From contig JAZARR010000082.1 in the NCBI GenBank assembly GCA_037389465.1, positions 1 to 64,000 of the forward strand: a DNA stretch of 64,000 nt, given 5' to 3'. Both the position numbers and the translations under genes were made by a program. Source of the stretch: Baylisascaris procyonis (Eukaryota > Nematoda > Chromadorea > Rhabditida > Ascarididae). Positions 1-10,145 of this stretch are shown piece by piece (the first letter of the stretch is position 1; each line of letters opens with the position of its first letter). A model generated the notes under the pieces. The model had not been told where the DNA came from. It saw nothing but the letters and a program-made list of their open reading frames with translations, and ran no database searches.

Positions 1-3000
1 GCCTAAGCCTAAGCCTAAGCCTAAGCCTAAGCCTAAGCCTAAGCCTAAGCCTAAGCCTAAGCCTAAGCCTAAGCCTAAGCCTAAGCCTAAGCCTAAGCCT
101 AAGCCTAAGCCTAAGCCTAAGCCTAGCCTAAGCCTAAGTAAGCCTAAGCCTAAGCCTGAGCCTAGCCTAAGCCTAAGCCTAAGCCTAAGCCTAAGCCTAA
201 GCCTAAGCCTAGCCTAGCCTGAAGCCTAAGCCTAAGCCTAGCCTAAGCCTAAGCCTAAGCCTAAGCCTAAGCCTAAGCCTAAGCCTAAGCCTAAGCCTAA
301 GCCTAAGCCTAAGCCTAAGCCTAAGCCTAAGCCTAAGCCTAAGCCTAAGCCTAAGCCTAAGCCTAAGCCTAAGCCTAAGCCTAAGCCTAAGCCTAAGCCT
401 AAGCCTGGCCTAAGCCTAAGCCTAAGCCTAAGCCTAAGCCTAAGCCTAAGCCTAAGCCTAAGCCTAAGCCTAAGCCTAAGCCTAAGCCTAAGCCTAAGCC
501 TAAGCCTAAGCCTAAGCCTAAGCCTAAGCCTAAGCCTAAGCCTAAGCCTAAGCCTAAGCCTAAGCCTAAGCCTAAGCCTAAGCCTAAGCCTAAGCCTAAG
601 CCTAAGCCTAAGCCTAAGCCTAAGCCTAAGCCTAAGCCTAAGCCTAAGCCTAAGCCTAAGCCTAAGCCTAAGCCTAAGCCTAAGCCTAAGCCTAAGCCTA
701 AGCCTAAGCCTAAGCCTAAGCCTAAGCCTAAGCCTAAGCCTAAGCCTAAGCCTAAGCCTAAGCCTAAGCCTAAGCCTAAGCCTAAGCCTAAGCCTAAGCC
801 TAAGCCTAAGCCTAAGCCTAAGCCTAAGCCTAAGCCTAAGCCTAAGCCTAAGCCTAAGCCTAAGCCTAAGCCTAAGCCTAAGCCTAAGCCTAAGCCTAAG
901 CCTAAGCCTAAGCCTAAGCCTAAGCCTAAGCCTAAGCCTAAGCCTAAGCCTAAGCCTAAGCCTAAGCCTAAGCCTAAGCCTAAGCCTAAGCCTAAGCCTA
1001 AGCCTAAGCCTAAGCCTAAGCCTAAGCCTAAGCCTAAGCCTAAGCCTAAGCCTAAGCCTAAGCCTAAGCCTAAGCCTAAGCCTAAGCCTAAGCCTAAGCC
1101 TAAGCCTAAGCCTAAGCCTAAGCCTAAGCCTAAGCCTAAGCCTAAGCCTAAGCCTAAGCCTAAGCCTAAGCCTAAGCCTAAGCCTAAGCCTAAGCCTAAG
1201 CCTAAGCCTAAGCCTAAGCCTAAGCCTAAGCCTAAGCCTAAGCCTAAGCCTAAGCCTAAGCCTAAGCCTAAGCCTAAGCCTAAGCCTAAGCCTAAGCCTA
1301 AGCCTAAGCCTAAGCCTAAGCCTAAGCCTAAGCCTAAGCCTAAGCCTAAGCCTAAGCCTAAGCCTAAGCCTAAGCCTAAGCCTAAGCCTAAGCCTAAGCC
1401 TAAGCCTAAGCCTAAGCCTAAGCCTAAGCCTAAGCCTAAGCCTAAGCCTAAGCCTAAGCCTAAGCCTAAGCCTAAGCCTAAGCCTAAGCCTAAGCCTAAG
1501 CCTAAGCCTAAGCCTAAGCCTAAGCCTAAGCCTAAGCCTAAGCCTAAGCCTAAGCCTAAGCCTAAGCCTAAGCCTAAGCCTAAGCCTAAGCCTAAGCCTA
1601 AGCCTAAGCCTAAGCCTAAGCCTAAGCCTAAGCCTAAGCCTAAGCCTAAGCCTAAGCCTAAGCCTAAGCCTAAGCCTAAGCCTAAGCCTAAGCCTAAGCC
1701 TAAGCCTAAGCCTAAGCCTAAGCCTAAGCCTAAGCCTAAGCCTAAGCCTAAGCCTAAGCCTAAGCCTAAGCCTAAGCCTAAGCCTAAGCCTAAGCCTAAG
1801 CCTAAGCCTAAGCCTAAGCCTAAGCCTAAGCCTAAGCCTAAGCCTAAGCCTAAGCCTAAGCCTAAGCCTAAGCCTAAGCCTAAGCCTAAGCCTAAGCCTA
1901 AGCCTAAGCCTAAGCCTAAGCCTAAGCCTAAGCCTAAGCCTAAGCCTAAGCCTAAGCCTAAGCCTAAGCCTAAGCCTAAGCCTAAGCCTAAGCCTAAGCC
2001 TAAGCCTAAGCCTAAGCCTAAGCCTAAGCCTAAGCCTAAGCCTAAGCCTAAGCCTAAGCCTAAGCCTAAGCCTAAGCCTAAGCCTAAGCCTAAGCCTAAG
2101 CCTAAGCCTAAGCCTAAGCCTAAGCCTAAGCCTAAGCCTAAGCCTAAGCCTAAGCCTAAGCCTAAGCCTAAGCCTAAGCCTAAGCCTAAGCCTAAGCCTA
2201 AGCCTAAGCCTAAGCCTAAGCCTAAGCCTAAGCCTAAGCCTAAGCCTAAGCCTAAGCCTAAGCCTAAGCCTAAGCCTAAGCCTAAGCCTAAGCCTAAGCC
2301 TAAGCCTAAGCCTAAGCCTAAGCCTAAGCCTAAGCCTAAGCCTAAGCCTAAGCCTAAGCCTAAGCCTAAGCCTAAGCCTAAGCCTAAGCCTAAGCCTAAG
2401 CCTAAGCCTAAGCCTAAGCCTAAGCCTAAGCCTAAGCCTAAGCCTAAGCCTAAGCCTAAGCCTAAGCCTAAGCCTAAGCCTAAGCCTAAGCCTAAGCCTA
2501 AGCCTAAGCCTAAGCCTAAGCCTAAGCCTAAGCCTAAGCCTAAGCCTAAGCCTAAGCCTAAGCCTAAGCCTAAGCCTAAGCCTAAGCCTAAGCCTAAGCC
2601 TAAGCCTAAGCCTAAGCCTAAGCCTAAGCCTAAGCCTAAGCCTAAGCCTAAGCCTAAGCCTAAGCCTAAGCCTAAGCCTAAGCCTAAGCCTAAGCCTAAG
2701 CCTAAGCCTAAGCCTAAGCCTAAGCCTAAGCCTAAGCCTAAGCCTAAGCCTAAGCCTAAGCCTAAGCCTAAGCCTAAGCCTAAGCCTAAGCCTAAGCCTA
2801 AGCCTAAGCCTAAGCCTAAGCCTAAGCCTAAGCCTAAGCCTAAGCCTAAGCCTAAGCCTAAGCCTAAGCCTAAGCCTAAGCCTAAGCCTAAGCCTAAGCC
2901 TAAGCCTAAGCCTAAGCCTAAGCCTAAGCCTAAGCCTAAGCCTAAGCCTAAGCCTAAGCCTAAGCCTAAGCCTAAGCCTAAGCCTAAGCCTAAGCCTAAG

Positions 3001-6000
3001 CCTAAGCCTAAGCCTAAGCCTAAGCCTAAGCCTAAGCCTAAGCCTAAGCCTAAGCCTAAGCCTAAGCCTAAGCCTAAGCCTAAGCCTAAGCCTAAGCCTA
3101 AGCCTAAGCCTAAGCCTAAGCCTAAGCCTAAGCCTAAGCCTAAGCCTAAGCCTAAGCCTAAGCCTAAGCCTAAGCCTAAGCCTAAGCCTAAGCCTAAGCC
3201 TAAGCCTAAGCCTAAGCCTAAGCCTAAGCCTAAGCCTAAGCCTAAGCCTAAGCCTAAGCCTAAGCCTAAGCCTAAGCCTAAGCCTAAGCCTAAGCCTAAG
3301 CCTAAGCCTAAGCCTAAGCCTAAGCCTAAGCCTAAGCCTAAGCCTAAGCCTAAGCCTAAGCCTAAGCCTAAGCCTAAGCCTAAGCCTAAGCCTAAGCCTA
3401 AGCCTAAGCCTAAGCCTAAGCCTAAGCCTAAGCCTAAGCCTAAGCCTAAGCCTAAGCCTAAGCCTAAGCCTAAGCCTAAGCCTAAGCCTAAGCCTAAGCC
3501 TAAGCCTAAGCCTAAGCCTAAGCCTAAGCCTAAGCCTAAGCCTAAGCCTAAGCCTAAGCCTAAGCCTAAGCCTAAGCCTAAGCCTAAGCCTAAGCCTAAG
3601 CCTAAGCCTAAGCCTAAGCCTAAGCCTAAGCCTAAGCCTAAGCCTAAGCCTAAGCCTAAGCCTAAGCCTAAGCCTAAGCCTAAGCCTAAGCCTAAGCCTA
3701 AGCCTAAGCCTAAGCCTAAGCCTAAGCCTAAGCCTAAGCCTAAGCCTAAGCCTAAGCCTAAGCCTAAGCCTAAGCCTAAGCCTAAGCCTAAGCCTAAGCC
3801 TAAGCCTAAGCCTAAGCCTAAGCCTAAGCCTAAGCCTAAGCCTAAGCCTAAGCCTAAGCCTAAGCCTAAGCCTAAGCCTAAGCCTAAGCCTAAGCCTAAG
3901 CCTAAGCCTAAGCCTAAGCCTAAGCCTAAGCCTAAGCCTAAGCCTAAGCCTAAGCCTAAGCCTAAGCCTAAGCCTAAGCCTAAGCCTAAGCCTAAGCCTA
4001 AGCCTAAGCCTAAGCCTAAGCCTAAGCCTAAGCCTAAGCCTAAGCCTAAGCCTAAGCCTAAGCCTAAGCCTAAGCCTAAGCCTAAGCCTAAGCCTAAGCC
4101 TAAGCCTAAGCCTAAGCCTAAGCCTAAGCCTAAGCCTAAGCCTAAGCCTAAGCCTAAGCCTAAGCCTAAGCCTAAGCCTAAGCCTAAGCCTAAGCCTAAG
4201 CCTAAGCCTAAGCCTAAGCCTAAGCCTAAGCCTAAGCCTAAGCCTAAGCCTAAGCCTAAGCCTAAGCCTAAGCCTAAGCCTAAGCCTAAGCCTAAGCCTA
4301 AGCCTAAGCCTAAGCCTAAGCCTAAGCCTAAGCCTAAGCCTAAGCCTAAGCCTAAGCCTAAGCCTAAGCCTAAGCCTAAGCCTAAGCCTAAGCCTAAGCC
4401 TAAGCCTAAGCCTAAGCCTAAGCCTAAGCCTAAGCCTAAGCCTAAGCCTAAGCCTAAGCCTAAGCCTAAGCCTAAGCCTAAGCCTAAGCCTAAGCCTAAG
4501 CCTAAGCCTAAGCCTAAGCCTAAGCCTAAGCCTAAGCCTAAGCCTAAGCCTAAGCCTAAGCCTAAGCCTAAGCCTAAGCCTAAGCCTAAGCCTAAGCCTA
4601 AGCCTAAGCCTAAGCCTAAGCCTAAGCCTAAGCCTAAGCCTAAGCCTAAGCCTAAGCCTAAGCCTAAGCCTAAGCCTAAGCCTAAGCCTAAGCCTAAGCC
4701 TAAGCCTAAGCCTAAGCCTAAGCCTAAGCCTAAGCCTAAGCCTAAGCCTAAGCCTAAGCCTAAGCCTAAGCCTAAGCCTAAGCCTAAGCCTAAGCCTAAG
4801 CCTAAGCCTAAGCCTAAGCCTAAGCCTAAGCCTAAGCCTAAGCCTAAGCCTAAGCCTAAGCCTAAGCCTAAGCCTAAGCCTAAGCCTAAGCCTAAGCCTA
4901 AGCCTAAGCCTAAGCCTAAGCCTAAGCCTAAGCCTAAGCCTAAGCCTAAGCCTAAGCCTAAGCCTAAGCCTAAGCCTAAGCCTAAGCCTAAGCCTAAGCC
5001 TAAGCCTAAGCCTAAGCCTAAGCCTAAGCCTAAGCCTAAGCCTAAGCCTAAGCCTAAGCCTAAGCCTAAGCCTAAGCCTAAGCCTAAGCCTAAGCCTAAG
5101 CCTAAGCCTAAGCCTAAGCCTAAGCCTAAGCCTAAGCCTAAGCCTAAGCCTAAGCCTAAGCCTAAGCCTAAGCCTAAGCCTAAGCCTAAGCCTAAGCCTA
5201 AGCCTAAGCCTAAGCCTAAGCCTAAGCCTAAGCCTAAGCCTAAGCCTAAGCCTAAGCCTAAGCCTAAGCCTAAGCCTAAGCCTAAGCCTAAGCCTAAGCC
5301 TAAGCCTAAGCCTAAGCCTAAGCCTAAGCCTAAGCCTAAGCCTAAGCCTAAGCCTAAGCCTAAGCCTAAGCCTAAGCCTAAGCCTAAGCCTAAGCCTAAG
5401 CCTAAGCCTAAGCCTAAGCCTAAGCCTAAGCCTAAGCCTAAGCCTAAGCCTAAGCCTAAGCCTAAGCCTAAGCCTAAGCCTAAGCCTAAGCCTAAGCCTA
5501 AGCCTAAGCCTAAGCCTAAGCCTAAGCCTAAGCCTAAGCCTAAGCCTAAGCCTAAGCCTAAGCCTAAGCCTAAGCCTAAGCCTAAGCCTAAGCCTAAGCC
5601 TAAGCCTAAGCCTAAGCCTAAGCCTAAGCCTAAGCCTAAGCCTAAGCCTAAGCCTAAGCCTAAGCCTAAGCCTAAGCCTAAGCCTAAGCCTAAGCCTAAG
5701 CCTAAGCCTAAGCCTAAGCCTAAGCCTAAGCCTAAGCCTAAGCCTAAGCCTAAGCCTAAGCCTAAGCCTAAGCCTAAGCCTAAGCCTAAGCCTAAGCCTA
5801 AGCCTAAGCCTAAGCCTAAGCCTAAGCCTAAGCCTAAGCCTAAGCCTAAGCCTAAGCCTAAGCCTAAGCCTAAGCCTAAGCCTAAGCCTAAGCCTAAGCC
5901 TAAGCCTAAGCCTAAGCCTAAGCCTAAGCCTAAGCCTAAGCCTAAGCCTAAGCCTAAGCCTAAGCCTAAGCCTAAGCCTAAGCCTAAGCCTAAGCCTAAG

Positions 6001-6488
6001 CCTAAGCCTAAGCCTAAGCCTAAGCCTAAGCCTAAGCCTAAGCCTAAGCCTAAGCCTAAGCCTAAGCCTAAGCCTAAGCCTAAGCCTAAGCCTAAGCCTA
6101 AGCCTAAGCCTAAGCCTAAGCCTAAGCCTAAGCCTAAGCCTAAGCCTAAGCCTAAGCCTAAGCCTAAGCCTAAGCCTAAGCCTAAGCCTAAGCCTAAGCC
6201 TAAGCCTAAGCCTAAGCCTAAGCCTAAGCCTAAGCCTAAGCCTAAGCCTAAGCCTAAGCCTAAGCCTAAGCCTAAGCCTAAGCCTAAGCCTAAGCCTAAG
6301 CCTAAGCCTAAGCCTAAGCCTAAGCCTAAGCCTAAGCCTAAGCCTAAGCCTAAGCCTAAGCCTAAGCCTAAGCCTAAGCCTAAGCCTAAGCCTAAGCCTA
6401 AGCCTAAGCCTAAGCCTAAGCCTAAGCCTAAGCCTAAGCCTAAGCCTAAGCCTAAGCCTAAGCCTAAGCCTAAGCCTAAGCCTAAGCC
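1..6488 (-). repeat. Nematode telomere array, (TTAGGC)n read as (GCCTAA)n
   Basis: Tandem hexamer GCCTAA fills this interval; the complementary TTAGGC is the telomerase repeat of nematodes. From about 407 to 6488 I see no deviation, roughly a thousand perfect units. The first 406 bases carry several irregular units: five-base GCCTA units at 121, 160, within 209-220 and near 236, a GTAA remnant at 138, GCCTGA at 154, GCCTGAA near 218 and GCCTG near 402. The C-rich strand running 5'->3' into the window from base 1 is the expected orientation for a left chromosome end. Confidence 0.98.
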
Positions 6489-6914
6489 TATAAGCCTAAG
6501 CCTAAGCCTAAGCCTAAGCCTAAGCCTAAGCCAAGCCTAAGCCTAAGCCTAAGCCTAAGCCTAAGCCTAAGCCTAAGCCTAAGCCTAAGCCTAAGCCTGC
6601 CTAAGCCTAAGCCTAAGCCTAAGCCTAAGCCTAAGCCTAAGCCTAAGCCTAAGCCTAAGCCTAAGCCTAAGCCTAAGCTAAGCCTAAGCCTAAGCCTAAG
6701 CCTAAGCCTAAGCCTAAGCCTAAGCCTAAGCCTGTAAGCCTAAGTTCATCCTAAGCCTTTCCTAAGGCATTTCTAAGCCTAAGCCTAGAATGGCTAAGCC
6801 TGAGCCTAAGTTGACGTAATCTTTGGCCTAGCCTAAGCCTTGCCTAAGCCTAAGCCTAAGCTCATTAGCCTCCTTTTAATAGCCTGGGCCTAAGCCTCAA
6901 TGAGTAAGCCTAAT
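6489..6914 (-). repeat. Degenerate inner edge of the telomere
   Basis: The perfect array breaks down here. There is an inserted TA at about 6490, GCCAA near 6530, GCCTG near 6596 and GCTAA near 6676. After about 6733 the repeats are scattered among other bases (for example TTCATCC, TTTCC, GGCATTT). The last recognisable units, GCCTCAATGAGTAAGCCTAAT, end near 6914. No second satellite or long subtelomeric tandem array follows; sequence passes directly into complex AT-rich DNA. Confidence 0.93.
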
Positions 6915-7184
6915 ATGCAACACACTACTGTTACATGTACTTCTTATTTGATCCCACTATTAAGGGCTTCTATTGGCTTCGGCAGAGAGCATTTGGCAAA
7001 TTTCATAATTATATTGTTGAAAGTGACTAATGCCAATAATAGTAACATTAAATATCGGTGCGAACAATGTGAAAATGGCAACGGCAGTTACCATATCCTT
7101 TCTTGTCTTGCTGATAGAACGGTTAATATGTTCCATCAGTCAATGATAATGTATTTCTTAATGTATCCCTTGTATCAAATGTAA
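6900..7184 (+). CDS. Open reading frame at the telomere boundary, doubtful
   Basis: A 94-codon ATG-to-TAA frame starts inside the last degenerate telomere units, so its first residues (MSKPN) are encoded by telomere-like sequence. The middle holds a small cysteine cluster (RCEQCENGNG, then a further C), and the end is hydrophobic. No signal peptide, domain or splice signals were recognised. The frame is long for AT-rich sequence, but there is no supporting promoter, homology or neighbouring exon. It may be chance or a relic of a broken gene capped by the telomere. Confidence 0.12.
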   Translation: MSKPNMQHTTVTCTSYLIPLLRASIGFGREHLANFIIILLKVTNANNSNIKYRCEQCENGNGSYHILSCLADRTVNMFHQSMIMYFLMYPLYQM

Positions 7185-9640
7185 CAAATATGCTCTCATT
7201 GAACTTACCAACAGTGACACTTGATAATAGCAGTGCTATAACTACTGCTAACTGACTTATGTAATGGCAAACCTGCGAAGCAGTCCGTGTTTGTTGGCCA
7301 GTTCAGCGAATAAGCCAAGACGTCAGTGGGAGCACTCGACAGTATCCCGCGTTCGATTCAGAGTTTTGCCAGAAATCATCGATCGTCCCATGTCGAATTA
7401 GTCTCGATGTGCTTCACACCGACGGCTATTAGAAACCTCAAGCCACCTCCTGTACCCGTACTTCTTAGATAGACTTGCTTTTGATGACCAAGAAAGTCAG
7501 GATACAGAAACAGCAGAAATTTGTGGCCCCGACTTTGATCCGTGGAAAACAGAAAGAAAAGTGTACTCCTGCTAACTGAAAAAATCACCAAGCTGGTCAT
7601 CGCTTCCCCTCTTCTAGCAAACAGTCGGCTCCAAGAAACAGCAACGGAGTTTACTTCACATTGGCTGAGCCAGCCAACTTAGTCGTGCGCCCACCGGTAT
7701 CTTCAAGTTGGTTTTTGTTGTGTTACGCTTTTGGCTCCTGAAAATCCCAAAGTAACAGGCTTATTGGTAATCATCAACGAAAAACTCCTTCTGTAATATG
7801 ATAGCGTTTTGTGTTCACGCATGTGACTTTGCAGTACGGCACGTCCTAGTGTATACTTCTGTTGGCTTGATCGCAAGCATAAATCGCTAATGGTGATTTT
7901 TTTGTTGTGCTTTTCTCCCCTTCACTGATGTTTTCTATCTTTCCTTTAGTCTTGTTTACGCCTCTTTTGTTCTTTGTTTTTGCTTTTGTTTTCGTCTGTT
8001 TTCTTCTCATCCTGTCATGTAATTGTGCCCTTGTTTTCGCCTCTTTTTTCATCGCTATCCTGTTTAAATACTGTCGAATATTTTGCGATTGTTTAAATGC
8101 TATAGAATATTTGCGAGAAAGGCGATTTTTTAACATCCTCTTAGAATTGTTCACTCTCCCCAATATTAACTTCGGTGCCTCGGTGCCAATTTTCCGTATA
8201 TGGATTATACCTGTTGAAGGTAATCTAGGCAAGTAGATAAATATTTATCTAAGAACAAAGATTAATGGTAGATGATAATTACATGAGTGAAGGAAATTCG
8301 TGAAACATGAGATCGGTGTTGGGAAAGGAGAAAAAGTGAATAAAATTAGGAGAGGGGCAACAGAGGATAGGGATGATGCGAATAAGCCGAACACCGATGT
8401 GGTGGACGGTGCAGCTTTTCCATCTTTTTCCATATATGAAAACGAACCAGTGACTGAAGTATGCATGTGTTAATGGTGCTGGCACTGACTGATGCCATCC
8501 CGATGTCTCATAAAGCTGTGAAGCATCGAACGCAATGTTATAACCCTTTTGCAAGTATATCTAGATGGAACCTATTTAACTCGATTATTTGGACACGCTG
8601 TCCTGATACATTCGAATTCGGCGCTATTAATAAAGTTTCTGTTTTTCGATGAAGACGGGTGGCTGTATCTCATCTGCAGAAATTAACTATAAAAATGATG
8701 AAACTATATATCTCTTAGACAAGGCGCTGTTTATTTCGAAGCTTTTTTATTGATGAATTAACTGTTACCATGATCGAGGTGATGATATTAGAAAATTGTT
8801 TGTGCTCAAATTGCAAACGTTACAATGTTAGCACTTCTTTCAACTGTTGCACAAATATTGCAACAATATTTCATGTTTTATTGCATTCAATATTGTGTTC
8901 GAAACTTTTGGCCTCTTTTGTTGTTATTTCTCATAATTTCCGATGAAGAAGTCCATTCTTCTGAAAATTTCTGAAAGGTTCTTTTCTTCCTCTTTACGGT
9001 TGTTTATTTTTCTCATTGTTAAAACATGTTGTTCCTTCTTCTATCGATGCATGTTTTTTTTTTTTTTGTTCCGCTTTAGAATCATCAAAGTTACATGTTT
9101 CGAATAAATTCGTTGCTGAATTCATTTAGAGTTGTACGACAAGAAATATTCCCTATATTAACGCTCCATCACCACTTAAATAATTTTCATTGATTGCCGG
9201 AAAATATGGTTTTACAATTTTTGGCTCTAATATCTCCTCCAAAATTCTCGTTCCTTGCGAATCAATCAGACTGCAATAAGTGAGAAATATTTATATTTGC
9301 GGCACGATGAACACAAAGATTCGTCAGTTTTCATTATGTAAAGAACCCGTTATGGCATATATAAAAAAGAACTCAAAAGGGTGCGTCTGTTTATTTATCG
9401 GGTAATGTAACATTTGCTGCCAGGAATTGAGTTTTTCTTTGTTTGTTTGTTTTTTAATTTCCTCACTAAAGAATTGATTTGGGATATTGTTTATTAACCA
9501 CAGCAATGTCAGAAGGCACCTTTTCGATATTAAAATTACGATACAGTAATGCTGCAAAATCGGTATTAGGAGTTAAGGTTGCCTGCCTCTAAAGGCCTAC
9601 TAGTGGGACGAGCACTTGTCAGAAGGCATAAAATTACGAT
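7185..9640. other. No recognisable gene; moderately GC-rich then AT-rich spacer
   Basis: About 7260-7870 is richer in G and C than its surroundings but breaks into short frames on both strands. Two overlapping antisense frames lie at 7846-8232 (minus, lysine-rich) and 7907-8236 (plus, hydrophobic). They mirror each other's codon bias and neither resembles a known domain. A purine-rich tract lies at about 8320-8376. The rest is AT-rich with short poly-T runs and no supported feature. Confidence 0.5.
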
Positions 9641-9688
9641 ATACGTGTGCTTTTGGATTGCACTCAGCTAACCAGCCGGTTTCATAAG
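9641..9688 (-). repeat. Fragment of the dispersed repeat family, 3' landmark
   Basis: Read on the minus strand this contains TTATGAAACCGGCTGGTTAG followed by an AATCCAAAAGCACACGT-type block. It matches in order the 3' landmark of the copies at 17881-17932 and 47840-47890 (TATGAAACCGGTTGGT, then ATGCAAAAGCACATG). No 5' landmark was found next to it, so it is a partial copy and the only fragment I placed on the minus strand. Confidence 0.5.
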
Positions 9689-9900
9689 TTGCCAACCAAT
9701 AATAGATGTGATTATACGTAACGATCTTTGATTACTTCAACTGATCCGATCGTATCGATTCTTTTTTCAGCGTTCATTCGTCATCGGACGAAATTCCGTT
9801 CGATTAAGAGTACATGCAAAGTTTCAGGCACCTTTGAGTGCTTACATTTCCTTTCAAAGGTATTAAGTGAACAAAAATTATGCAATAGAAGATTCATTCT

Positions 9901-10008
9901 ATGAAGGACGTTATACCACCCAAGTGCATAACTCATTCACCCTCGATAGATCTCGAGTTGGAACTACTGAATCGATCAGCGCATACAAATAGTTTCTTTT
10001 TGTTCCAA
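9901..10008 (+). CDS. Candidate coding exon with a strong donor, unrecognised
   Basis: An ATG opens a frame of 36 codons that ends in phase 0 exactly at a near-consensus donor (CAA then gtgagtg at 10009). The peptide is hydrophilic and has mixed composition (it begins MKDVIPPKCITHS), unlike most chance frames here. No phase-0 acceptor that continues it was identified downstream and no family was recognised. It could be a first exon of an unannotated gene, or coincidence. Confidence 0.18.
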
Positions 10009-10102
10009 GTGAGTGCGAATTTTTCCACTGCAATCAATTTATATGAACAAAAAATGATTTTGTGGTACTGTGCAAAAATTGTGGAAATGTGAAAAGAAGG
10101 AA

Positions 10103-10145
10103 ATGTTCACAATTAATATCGCGAGATGTTCACAATTAATATCGC
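10103..10145. repeat. Short tandem duplication, period 23
   Basis: The block ATGTTCACAATTAATATCGC occurs twice, separated by GAG. It is a small local duplication with no associated feature. Confidence 0.8.

Noticed and set aside
7289..7370. GTTCGATTC B-box-like motif with an upstream A-box-like segment
   Set aside because: No T-stem or acceptor pairing could be formed around the motif, so a tRNA call is not supported.
7846..8236. Opposed 128- and 109-codon frames
   Set aside because: The lysine-rich minus frame and the hydrophobic plus frame are complements of the same T-rich DNA, with no domain or splice support for either.
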